64,000 bases of DNA from Lewinellaceae bacterium (GTDB lineage Bacteria > Bacteroidota > Bacteroidia > Chitinophagales > Saprospiraceae). The stretch spans positions 1 to 64,000 of the forward strand of contig JACJYG010000007.1 of NCBI GenBank assembly GCA_020636215.1, written 5' to 3'. The position numbers and the translations under genes are program-made. How positions within the stretch are numbered: the first letter of the stretch is position 1; each line of letters starts with the position of its first letter. Shown here one piece after another: positions 32,233 to 40,556 of this stretch. Under the pieces are notes generated by a model. The model had not been told where the DNA came from. It made no database searches and worked only from the letters and a program-made list of their open reading frames with translations.

Positions 32233-33480
32233 TTAGCGTTTGTTCGCCACCAATTTTCCGTTGATATAGGTTGCCGCCACAAGGTCGTCTCCAAAGGCAT
32301 AAGGCAGGTAGGCAATGGAAGGCATCGGTTTGGATAGAAAAAAACTGGCGGTTTTGCCCACGGCGATAGAACCGTGTGTGGCTTCCAGTTCCATTGCCCG
32401 GGCCCCGTTCAACGTGGCGGCGTTGATCGCTTCTTCGGGCGTCATCCGGCACTTGATACAAGCCAGTGACAAGACGAATTGCATTCGCCCCGAAGGGGTG
32501 GTGCCGGGATTATAATCGGTGGCCAGCGCAACCGGCAGGCCGGCATCGATCAGCTTTCGGGCGGGCTGGTAATGGCCGCCGATGAAAAAAGGCGCAGAGG
32601 GTAGGAGGGTGGGCATAGTATGGCTTCCAAGCAGGCATTCCACCTCCTCATCGTTGACGACTTCGAGATGGTCGGCCGAAATGGCGCCGCCGGCCACACA
32701 GGCCTGAATGCCTCCCAGGCAGTTGAATTGGTTGGTATGGACTTTGGCCTTGAGGCCATATTGGGCGCCGGCCTCGATCAGCCGGGCGGTTTCTTCCACT
32801 GAAAAAAAGCCTTTTTCGCAGAAGGCATCGATGTAATCGGCCAGTCCTTCGGCCGCAATACGGGGCAGCATCTCATCGATGATCAGTTGGATATAACTGT
32901 TCCGGTTGTCACGATATTCCAGTGGCAGGGCATGCGCTCCGAGAAAAGTGGCCCGGATGGGCATTTCCGTCAGGCCCTTTAGTTGTTGTATCACGCGCAG
33001 CATTTTCAGTTCGCTGTCCACCGTCAGCCCATACCCGCTTTTGATCTCTACAGCACCAGTGCCGAAGCCCTGTATTTCCAGAAGGCGCTCATAGGCGGAT
33101 TGCAGAAGCACCTCCTCCGGCGTTTCCCGAAGGCGGCGGGCCGAATTGAGGATGCCGCCACCCCGCCGGGCGATTTCTTCGTAGCTCAGCCCTTTAATTC
33201 GGTCCACAAATTCGGTTTCCCGGCTAGCTGCAAAAACCAGGTGCGTATGGGAGTCGCACCAGGTGGGGAAAACCATCCGGCCTGCGGCTTCAATGACTTC
33301 ATCAGCCCGTTCGGGGCAGGCATCCATGGGGCCAAATGCGTGGAAGCGGCCGTTTTGGACGAGCAAATAGGCATTTTCCAGAACAGGCAGCTCCTGCATC
33401 GCCAGCCCGGCTACGAACGGGCGGGGCGACGTTTCGGCCTGTACCAAGGTGTGAATGTTTCGGATCAGTAAGCTGGGCAT
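32233..33480 (-). CDS. hutI: Imidazolonepropionase
   Basis: HutI opens the imidazolone ring in histidine degradation, giving N-formimino-glutamate. The 415 residues are a typical amidohydrolase: metal histidines H78 and H80 in WCDSHTHLVF, the family segment YEEIARRGGGILNSA, a histidine in AKVHTNQFNCLGG, ISADHLE, and ATDYNPGT with the catalytic aspartate. No other hut gene is next to it, so histidine catabolism genes must lie elsewhere. The heptamer repeat array at 33486-33533 separates it from the upstream NlpC/P60 gene. Confidence 0.94.
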   Translation of the reverse strand: MPSLLIRNIHTLVQAETSPRPFVAGLAMQELPVLENAYLLVQNGRFHAFGPMDACPERADEVIEAAGRMVFPTWCDSHTHLVFAASRETEFVDRIKGLSYEEIARRGGGILNSARRLRETPEEVLLQSAYERLLEIQGFGTGAVEIKSGYGLTVDSELKMLRVIQQLKGLTEMPIRATFLGAHALPLEYRDNRNSYIQLIIDEMLPRIAAEGLADYIDAFCEKGFFSVEETARLIEAGAQYGLKAKVHTNQFNCLGGIQACVAGGAISADHLEVVNDEEVECLLGSHTMPTLLPSAPFFIGGHYQPARKLIDAGLPVALATDYNPGTTPSGRMQFVLSLACIKCRMTPEEAINAATLNGARAMELEATHGSIAVGKTASFFLSKPMPSIAYLPYAFGDDLVAATYINGKLVANKR

Positions 33481-33485
33481 TGTCA

Positions 33486-33533
33486 GTTACAAGTTGCAGG
33501 TTACAGGTTACAGGTTGCAGGTTGCGTGGCAAC
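33486..33533. repeat. Heptamer tandem repeat (GTTACAG/GTTGCAG) with terminal hairpin
   Basis: Six 7-bp units (GTTACAA, GTTGCAG, GTTACAG, GTTACAG, GTTGCAG, GTTGCGT) end in GTTGC-GTG-GCAAC, a small hairpin. It fills the gap between the NlpC/P60 gene stop and the hutI start, both on the minus strand. Unlike the octamer arrays it lies between tandem genes. Confidence 0.85.
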
Positions 33534-33544
33534 TATAAACAAAA

Positions 33545-34732
33545 CTACTGATACAGGGGCGCTGCAGCTACCGGGATCACCCCATTCTCTCCAATCCCGC
33601 TCAGCATGCGCCGGGCGCGCACAAAAGAAAGCAGGCGATATTCTGTAAAGCCCGGTTCACCACGGCGCATACTTTCCACCTTCACGGCCCCGGATGAATG
33701 AATAATCTTCCCGTCTCCGAGATAAATGGCCACATGCGTGATCTTTTCCGGCAATTCTTCCGTGGCTTTGCGGCCAAAGAAAAGCAGGTCAGCGGGCTGA
33801 AGGTTGACGAGGGTCGTATCTGTTTCAACTGCCTGGCCAACGTGCACTTGCTGGGAGGCGTCGCGTGGCAGTTGCAGGCCGTTGAGAAAAAATACAGTTT
33901 TTGTAAAGCCGCTACAGTCCACTGCTTTTCCCGAAGTGCCGCCCCATAGATAGGGCCGGCCCATAAAAGTATAGGCTGTTTCAAGGATATGGCCGGCATC
34001 GGGTTGTCGGGAATCCAGCCAGGCTTTATAGTCCATCACCTGGTTATCGGGGATAAAGGCAATACGGCCGTCGGGGAAACGTACTTCCGCAAAGCCTTCT
34101 TTTTTTTCTGCTAATTGGAGGATATTACCCGCCAGCAGGTCCGAAACAATCGGTGCGCTGGTAGCGGGAGCGGCGTATGCAAAGCCCATATCCGGAAGGA
34201 AAACAACTTTTGGGGCCGACTGCCATTGTCCGAATGCTGCTTTGGTCATTGGGGTAAATCCGCCATCGTCGAGCCAACTGAGGTAGCCATCGGGAGTTTG
34301 CACCAGGAACCAGCCGTCGGTTTCCTTATACACGCGTAAGGGGGCGCCGAGCATGGCCTGAGTGGCCAGTTCGGCCGAATGCCTGGGCTCGGATCGGATG
34401 TTAGAGGCGGAGAGCCGCACCACACCATAGATTTTTCCCTGCAGGCTGGTGTCGGGTAACAGCCTAACCTCTTGTTGTGTTTTTATACCGGTAGCTTTTA
34501 GCCCTTCTTCCAGCTCCTGCAAGGCTTCCGGCAGGTTGGTCTCGCCCGTGACGAGCCACTGTTGGCCGGATCGTTCTACAGTTACGTTAAACAATGCAAC
34601 GCGCTTGTCGGGGGCATGGGCCTGTCTCAATTGTTCAATCAGTTCAGTGAGGGCAGGAGGAATGTTTTCTTTTTCCGGCTGGCAGGCCGCCAGCGTCATC
34701 AGCGCCAGGGCCCAAAAGATGTATCTTTTCAT
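33545..34732 (-). CDS. NlpC/P60 (C40) cell-wall peptidase lipoprotein with SH3-like domains
   Basis: 395 residues. The N terminus is a lipoprotein signal (ALALMTLAAC, acylated C16). Two SH3-like segments follow (about 105-150, ASNIRSEPRHSAELATQAML; and about 175-230). The C-terminal NlpC/P60 domain has its catalytic cysteine in AVDCSGFTKTVF and its histidine in KITHVAIYLGDG. Such enzymes cut the stem peptides of peptidoglycan, typically between D-Glu and diaminopimelate. The protein is expected in the periplasm. A perfect -7 box lies upstream at 34766-34759. Confidence 0.9.
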   Translation of the reverse strand: MKRYIFWALALMTLAACQPEKENIPPALTELIEQLRQAHAPDKRVALFNVTVERSGQQWLVTGETNLPEALQELEEGLKATGIKTQQEVRLLPDTSLQGKIYGVVRLSASNIRSEPRHSAELATQAMLGAPLRVYKETDGWFLVQTPDGYLSWLDDGGFTPMTKAAFGQWQSAPKVVFLPDMGFAYAAPATSAPIVSDLLAGNILQLAEKKEGFAEVRFPDGRIAFIPDNQVMDYKAWLDSRQPDAGHILETAYTFMGRPYLWGGTSGKAVDCSGFTKTVFFLNGLQLPRDASQQVHVGQAVETDTTLVNLQPADLLFFGRKATEELPEKITHVAIYLGDGKIIHSSGAVKVESMRRGEPGFTEYRLLSFVRARRMLSGIGENGVIPVAAAPLYQ

Positions 34733-34758
34733 GGTTGTTGCTTCAGTTCTTTAACTGT

Positions 34759-34766
34759 CAAATATA
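34759..34766 (-). promoter_or_regulatory. -7 promoter box upstream of the NlpC/P60 gene
   Basis: The minus strand reads TATATTTG, a perfect TAnnTTTG, 27 bp before the start codon. Confidence 0.45.
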
Positions 34767-34792
34767 GCAAAATTCAGGTGGCCCATAAAAAG

Positions 34793-34828
34793 CAGAAGGG
34801 CGCTTCCCTGTTGGAAAGCGCCCTTCTG
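34793..34828 (-). terminator. Terminator after the beta-helix protein gene
   Basis: The arms CAGAAGGGCGCTTCC and GGAAAGCGCCCTTCTG form a long stem with one bulge and a short loop. On the minus strand it is followed by CTTTTTATG. It lies 25 bp past the stop of the gene at 34853. Confidence 0.8.
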
Positions 34829-34852
34829 AAAAGCGTGAAAGGAGAAAAAGGA

Positions 34853-35851
34853 TTAATAACCGGAAGAATTGCTCGTGCTGCTTTCGTAAGCAGAAAGGTC
34901 GAAGGAGCTTACCCGGTTGGAAATTTCATTACCGATTCTGGAGTTGTTGGCTTCCATGCGGCAGCCAGACATGATCGCTTCGCAGATACCTTCGGAGGTA
35001 GTGGTGCGGTCATTATAAACCACGCTGCCACGGCTGGAAGCTGTATTATTTACGAAGTGGCAATTGCGGATAAGCGGGGTGGCTTTGCCGGATTCTGCTT
35101 TGTTGAGTATGCCTGCGCCGTAGGAAGCTGTGTTGCCCTCGAAGGTACAGCCTGTGATCTTCGGTGCGCAAGTGCCGGTGGTGCCATCATTGAAAATAGC
35201 GCCTCCGTTCAGGTAAGACTTATTATTGATGAATTTGCAGTTCGTGATGCTGGGGCTGCAAGTGCCGTTGTTGGCGTAGTTGTAAATCGCACCGCCTTCA
35301 AAGGCAACATGGCCGCGGAAGATACAGTTGGCGATGGTGGGGTTAGAAGCAGTTTGTCCGCCGTCGTTGTACCATCCGGCGCCACTTCTTTGCGGCATGC
35401 CTTTGTCTGCAGAACCCATAGCCGACCCGCTTTCGATAACGAAACCATCGATGATGGTTGCTGCGCTGGCTTCTTTGGTATAAATAACGGTGTAGCTATT
35501 GTCGTTTTTGTCATTCGGGTTTCCGATCTCACCGCTCAGGATGGTCGTGTTCTGCTGAATGTTGCGCTCTTCGAGGGTAGCTTCCGTTCCGTTGAAGCCG
35601 CCATACAGAGCAACGCCGTTGGGGATGACAAAGGCAACGTTGCGGTCGTTGTCGGTGGTAGGCGTATAGATACCAGCTGCAACCCAGATCTGATCGCCGG
35701 CTTTAGCCTGCAGCGTAGCTTTCTTCAAACTGCTCATTGCAGTTTCCCAGGATGTTCCGTTTCCATGTTTGCCTTGCATAACAAAGATGACCTTCGCATC
35801 CACCTGGCAAAAAGCCAGTACTAGTACCGTTAATAAAGTAACTCTTTTCAC
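34853..35851 (-). CDS. Secreted right-handed beta-helix protein
   Basis: 332 residues with a signal peptide (MKRVTLLTVLVLAFCQVDA). The start of the mature part (HGNGTSWETAMSSLKKA, then AKAGDQIWVAAGIYTPT) is the usual beginning of DUF1565-like beta-helix proteins. Residues about 150-300 show repeats of the type N-C-x-F-x-N-N with GGAIYN and GGAIFN, one helix turn each. The paired cysteines in successive turns could form disulfides. No T9SS sorting domain is visible at the C terminus, so it may remain in the periplasm. The substrate, if any, is unknown. Confidence 0.78.
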   Translation of the reverse strand: MKRVTLLTVLVLAFCQVDAKVIFVMQGKHGNGTSWETAMSSLKKATLQAKAGDQIWVAAGIYTPTTDNDRNVAFVIPNGVALYGGFNGTEATLEERNIQQNTTILSGEIGNPNDKNDNSYTVIYTKEASAATIIDGFVIESGSAMGSADKGMPQRSGAGWYNDGGQTASNPTIANCIFRGHVAFEGGAIYNYANNGTCSPSITNCKFINNKSYLNGGAIFNDGTTGTCAPKITGCTFEGNTASYGAGILNKAESGKATPLIRNCHFVNNTASSRGSVVYNDRTTTSEGICEAIMSGCRMEANNSRIGNEISNRVSSFDLSAYESSTSNSSGY

Positions 35852-36609
35852 GCTTTTGAAGTTTTGAAGTTGGTAAAGCCTAAAACGGCTTGGAAAAAAC
35901 GGGATCTAGTTGACCGGATGGTGGTCAGTTCCAGGATTGGAAAAACTGGGTTGGGACACCATCTTGTCAAAAAGAGGTGTCAAACGAAGAGTACAAAAAG
36001 TGGGATAATGGGTGAGAGCCTTGGGAAACTCTCATTTAAAATATATGGGATGTGTTGTCAAACACAGCTGCAATATATGAACTTTTTATTTATAAGTACG
36101 AATCTTGATAAAAAAAAATTCAAAATTGCGAATTCGTTTTCAATGGTTTCAGGGCGTAATACTTGGGAAAAAGTTAGAATTGGGAAATTCTAAAGGCATA
36201 AACGGCAGCTTTTTGAATTTGTTACATCTATTTGGGAAAAAATATAACAAATGTTTTTCTACCGGGTAACCATTTGCAAGCTTAGCAAATTTTATCTGTA
36301 TTACCAAGTAGAAGAAGAAAAAATTACATATGGCATTATTTTTTTATTTTTCATGTAACGAAATCCATTATCATCCGTAGACACTGAATGCCGCTATCTG
36401 TCTTTGCACGAGGATGGCCAGGAAAGGAGATGAAAAGCCGGAATTAGTTATCTGTAGACATTTTATATCCAGAAAATCGATCATGTAAGCAGGTTTTTCT
36501 TTATTTTGGCAGACGCCTTATAAAACATACTATCTACAATCATCTTTAGATTCCCCCCGCCCGGTAATAATAGCAATTGAATTAACCGATACGTTTTAAC
36601 CAAAACCAG
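35852..36609. other. AT-rich intergenic region upstream of the surface operon
   Basis: 758 bp between divergent genes. An open frame of 109 codons (35864-36193) has no recognisable domain and an unusual composition, so I do not call it. A spaced inverted pair TTTGTTA/TAACAAA occurs near 36219-36250. No perfect -7 box was found for the plus-strand operon. The region probably holds the promoter of the PorP gene. Confidence 0.5.
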
Positions 36610-36615
36610 TTGATT

Positions 36616-37671
36616 TTGAGAACGATACTTTACCTCTGGTTATTGGCCTTCTGGGTAATGTCGCCTGGCCTCAAGGCTCAGGATCTTCATTTTTCCCAGT
36701 TCGGCTACTCCCCAGTCAACCTAAATCCGGCGCTGACGGGTATCTTCAGGGGCAACCTGCGTCTGACGGGAAACTTTCGTTCCCAATGGAGTTCGGTGCC
36801 TGTCGATTTCCTTACCTTTTCGGCTTCGGCCGACTTCAAGCTGCCGAACCAAAACCCGGAGAGCAATGGTTTTTTTGCCCTTGGGGGGGCATTTAACTAT
36901 GACCAGGCAGGAGCATCCAAGCTCTATCTGGTCAATGGCAGCGCCAATCTTTCCTATACCCGGCGGCTGCATAAGAAGCTGTTTCTTACTGCGGGCGTTC
37001 AGCTGGGGGGCAGCAACCGTGGCTTCGATATCGACCCGCTTCTGTTCAATACCCAATACGATCGTGGTACCAGCGAAGGCAATCCCGGCCTTCCTAGTGG
37101 GGAAAGCTTCTCGGGCTTCCGAAATAGCTTCTTTGACCTGGGCACCGGCCTCAATTTCCGTTGGCAGGACTACGGGAACTGTGAGATTATCAACACGCTC
37201 AAAAAGCGTTCCTTTCTGGACCTGGGCATCGGCCTGTTCCACGTCAACAAGCCCGACCAGGCTTTTGATGATGGCGACAACGCCAGGCTGGCCGTCCGCC
37301 TGAGCCCCTATTTCCTGGGTAACCTCCAGGTGGATGAAAATTTTGATGCTTTTCTGAATACCAATTTCCAGTTCCAGGGCCCATATAAAGAGTGGCTAGT
37401 ATCAGCCGGAGGGCGGGTCTATCTCAATAAGACTCCTGGTAATCAACTGTCAATGGCCTTCAGTGGAGGATATCGCTTTAATAACGAATTCGGTGATTCA
37501 TTTTTCCCTGCTATAGAGGTCCAGGTCGGGCCGGTTTATGGCGCCATATCCTATGATATTAATCTTTCGGATTATAAAGTGGCAACCGGGCGGCGTGGCG
37601 GTTGGGAATTGACAGTACGGTATATGCTCGGCGGCGTATGTATCAACAACTATTTCTGCCCCCTGCTTTAG
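36616..37671 (+). CDS. PorP/SprF-family T9SS outer-membrane protein
   Basis: These barrel proteins link the type IX secretion and gliding machinery to a specific surface adhesin encoded nearby. The 351 residues have a signal peptide ending GLKAQ and the family N terminus DLHFSQFGYSPVNLNPALTG, then alternating beta strands to the end (ELTVRYMLGGVC). No ATG fits: the signal peptide needs a TTG start (36616, or 36610), since the first ATG at 36658 would remove most of it. It leads a three-gene operon with the OmpA/PD40 protein (gap 179 bp) and the giant adhesin. In Flavobacterium johnsoniae, SprF is required for SprB secretion; the same partnership is inferred here. Confidence 0.9.
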   Translation: MRTILYLWLLAFWVMSPGLKAQDLHFSQFGYSPVNLNPALTGIFRGNLRLTGNFRSQWSSVPVDFLTFSASADFKLPNQNPESNGFFALGGAFNYDQAGASKLYLVNGSANLSYTRRLHKKLFLTAGVQLGGSNRGFDIDPLLFNTQYDRGTSEGNPGLPSGESFSGFRNSFFDLGTGLNFRWQDYGNCEIINTLKKRSFLDLGIGLFHVNKPDQAFDDGDNARLAVRLSPYFLGNLQVDENFDAFLNTNFQFQGPYKEWLVSAGGRVYLNKTPGNQLSMAFSGGYRFNNEFGDSFFPAIEVQVGPVYGAISYDINLSDYKVATGRRGGWELTVRYMLGGVCINNYFCPLL

Positions 37672-37850
37672 TGACATTACCCCCCTTGCGAATTTGTACA
37701 GCACTGGTTCGCGCGTGAGCGCTTCAGTAAAATAGCAATAGCAATCTCAGAAATAATAAAGATGCACCAAAGGCCGGCCTTATTAAGCGCTCCGGCAACG
37801 ATCTGCTATTTCTGTAACCGCAAACATTGACAAACAGGAAAGTTACGACC

Positions 37851-40556
37851 ATGAGAATAATTATACTGTCCGTATTGGCCGCACTGCTTGCCGTTACCAG
37901 CGGCTATAGCCAATCGCTGGAAAAAGTGCTGAAAGTCGGTGAAGAGTCATTCGACACCAAAGACTACTACAGCGCCTTTCGCTGCTATGAAACGGTACTT
38001 CAATATGCTGGCCCCGCCAATTTTAAAGGCGACACCATATATGTTAAGTACAAATACGCAGAGGCCGCCCAACGATTTAACTATTACCAGGCAGCCGACT
38101 CCATGTATACCCGCCTGCTGGCCGAAGCGGAAAGCCTGAACCCCGGCCTTTACGCCCGTTCGGTTTTTAACCTTGCCCGGGTAAAACAGAGCAGCGCCAA
38201 AGATTCCATCAATCTGAATTTCAACCGGCTTAATGAAGCAAGATTGAATACGGCCCGGGAACTCTATCAGCTCTTTCTGAGTGATGAAGTCTTTTCCAAA
38301 CTGGACGCCAGGCCTGAAGATAAGCAGGCCTTCCGTCGTGCCGCGGAAAACGGTTTTGAAAGCTGCTCCTACGCCCTCGAAAACGAGAGGGCGGGCCAGG
38401 CGGATACACTCTACCGCTTGTCGAATGCCATCAATTCCAGATATTCCGACCTCGCTCCTGTCCTTCAAGGGAATTCCCTTTATTATTCTTCTCTAAAATA
38501 TTATGGCGACCGGGAGAAAAAATCCCGGCAATCCCGCACCTATTCAAAAGTATTGAAGGCGGATTTCGTCAACAATTCAACCGGCCAGGTGGATACCCTG
38601 GTGGAAATCCTCCCGGAAAGCGGCGTCTTCAATGAAGACGATATTCATACCGTGCACTCCGCTTTTACCCAGGATGGGCGATGGATGTTCTTTTCCCGTT
38701 GTTACCAGGAGAAGGATTCCATACGTTGTACCCTCTACCGACGGGAACGCCTCGGCGATGGTTGGGGTAAGCCCCAATTGCTGGGCATCAACGTTGACAG
38801 CACTAAATATACTTCCCAGCAGCCCAGTATCAGTGCAGACTGGCAGGGTAAACAATGGCTGTTCTTTGCTTCCGACCGCCCTGGTTCAGAAGGTGGCCTG
38901 GATATTTGGCGGAGCGAACTGGACGCAGAGGGTAAGCCTGGCGCTCCAACGGCCCTTACCGACATCAATACTCCCTGGAATGAAGCCACACCTTTTTACC
39001 ACACCCTCTCCAGCCGGTTGTATTTCAGCTCGGACCGTGACCCCTCTTATGGCTTGTATGATATTTTTGTAAGCTATTATGATGGACAGGAATGGAGTGC
39101 TCCGGAAAATCTCGAGTTGCCTTACAATAGCGGTTATAACGATCAGTATTATTTCTTGTCACCCGACGGTAGCCGGGCCTACTTCTCCTCGGACCGCCCC
39201 GAGTCCATGCGGTTTATTGACTCGCTGAATGCCTGTTGCCAGGATATTTATACCACACCTTATGACCTCCGTATGCATTTGGAAGTCTCGGCGGATGCCT
39301 GTTGGAACCTGTTGCCAGACGAACAGATACAGGTTCATGTATCGGAATATAGTATGGGGAAAACGCCCAGTCGTCCTGATTCCTCTTGTACCCTGACGGC
39401 GGACAGGGATTCCTGGCTATTCCCGCTGACGCAATACCGGAAATATCAGGTGAAGGGTGTTCGGACCGATGGCCAGGCCGTTTTTGATACCCTGATTGAC
39501 CTGGCCGGGCCTTTTTATCAAAGAGGAGATACGGTATCCTTGTATTTTGGCCTAAAACCTCCAAAATCGGCCCTTACAGTCAGAGTGGCGGATGAGAAAA
39601 CCGGCGAACAATTTTCGAATGCCGAAGTTGTGGTGCGCGATCAGCAAGGATCCCTCGTCGAAGCCGCTGCCGGGAATTATAGGTATTCCGTCTCACCCGG
39701 CGCCTACCTCATCACTGCCAGTGTTCCGGAAGGAAGAGATGGGAAAAGCTATGAGCCAACGAGTATGGAAGTTTCCATATACGACGTATGTGGAGGGGCC
39801 GATACTATTCTGTATCTCAAAGAGAAACAAAAACTGCCATTCCCGATCACCTTTTACTTTGATAACGATAAACCGGACCGATACGACGGCCGGGCAGATT
39901 TTACAACCCAGCGTTTTGATACGGCCTACTTCCGCTATTTGAGAAGGCTGGAAAAATACGTTGATTATAATGGTAATAACCCGAAAGGGGTCATTGTATA
40001 CAATAAGGAATATAAGGATTCTCTGGCGGATCCGGCCGTTATCGAGGCATTGAGGCAAAATGCGGAGATCATGGAGCAAAACGAAGAATTGGCCAAAACC
40101 CTCGCTGAAGCGCAGATAAGAGACCAGTTCTTTGGCCAGGAATTGACCGGACAGTTTGAGACTTTCAATGAATTCATGGATGCCCTAATTGCATTCCTGG
40201 ATAACCCGGAGAATTCTCTTACCATTCAGATCCGGGGCTACTGTAGCCCTCTGGGGGGGCCGGCTTATAACAAACTGCTGGCCAAGCGCAGGATTATCTG
40301 TATCCGCAATTATATGGAAGGCTACAATAATGGTGCGCTGAAGCAATATATAGGAAACAGGCTCAAGATAGATGAGTTGCAGGTTGGGGTCACTCAACTT
40401 TATTCGGATACCCCGGAAAAGGGTGACCCGGCAATATTCGATTACAGAGCTCTGCTCGCCCGGAAGGTTGAAATTATTGACCTCTCTGGGGATGGGCGAC
40501 TAAGCATACCCCGAAACACTACATCACAAACGAGTACCCAAAATCCCAGGCAATGA
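37851..40556 (+). CDS. OmpA-family protein with TPR and PD40 repeats (T9SS-associated)
   Basis: The ATG at 37851 follows an AGGAAAG ribosome-binding site and gives 901 residues with a signal peptide (MRIIILSVLAALLAVTSGYSQ). Parts in order: TPR-like helices (about 22-160), WD40-like PD40 beta-propeller repeats (about 255-480, with WMFFSRCYQEKDS, LFFASDRPGSEGGLDIW, RLYFSSDRDPSYGLYDIF and AYFSSDRPES), carboxypeptidase-regulatory-like domain(s) (about 575-670), and a C-terminal OmpA peptidoglycan-binding domain (about 760-890, SLTIQIRGYCSPLGGPAYNK). It probably anchors the surface complex to peptidoglycan. It overlaps the adhesin start by 4 bp (ATGA), so translation is coupled. Confidence 0.9.
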   Translation: MRIIILSVLAALLAVTSGYSQSLEKVLKVGEESFDTKDYYSAFRCYETVLQYAGPANFKGDTIYVKYKYAEAAQRFNYYQAADSMYTRLLAEAESLNPGLYARSVFNLARVKQSSAKDSINLNFNRLNEARLNTARELYQLFLSDEVFSKLDARPEDKQAFRRAAENGFESCSYALENERAGQADTLYRLSNAINSRYSDLAPVLQGNSLYYSSLKYYGDREKKSRQSRTYSKVLKADFVNNSTGQVDTLVEILPESGVFNEDDIHTVHSAFTQDGRWMFFSRCYQEKDSIRCTLYRRERLGDGWGKPQLLGINVDSTKYTSQQPSISADWQGKQWLFFASDRPGSEGGLDIWRSELDAEGKPGAPTALTDINTPWNEATPFYHTLSSRLYFSSDRDPSYGLYDIFVSYYDGQEWSAPENLELPYNSGYNDQYYFLSPDGSRAYFSSDRPESMRFIDSLNACCQDIYTTPYDLRMHLEVSADACWNLLPDEQIQVHVSEYSMGKTPSRPDSSCTLTADRDSWLFPLTQYRKYQVKGVRTDGQAVFDTLIDLAGPFYQRGDTVSLYFGLKPPKSALTVRVADEKTGEQFSNAEVVVRDQQGSLVEAAAGNYRYSVSPGAYLITASVPEGRDGKSYEPTSMEVSIYDVCGGADTILYLKEKQKLPFPITFYFDNDKPDRYDGRADFTTQRFDTAYFRYLRRLEKYVDYNGNNPKGVIVYNKEYKDSLADPAVIEALRQNAEIMEQNEELAKTLAEAQIRDQFFGQELTGQFETFNEFMDALIAFLDNPENSLTIQIRGYCSPLGGPAYNKLLAKRRIICIRNYMEGYNNGALKQYIGNRLKIDELQVGVTQLYSDTPEKGDPAIFDYRALLARKVEIIDLSGDGRLSIPRNTTSQTSTQNPRQ

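Noticed and set aside
34562..35824. 420-residue plus-strand frame opposite the beta-helix gene
   Set aside because: Antisense shadow of a protein with signal peptide and clear repeats; it runs through a terminator hairpin.
35864..36193. 109-residue frame in the AT-rich gap
   Set aside because: No domain, no signal, unusual composition and no ribosome-binding site. Treated as intergenic.
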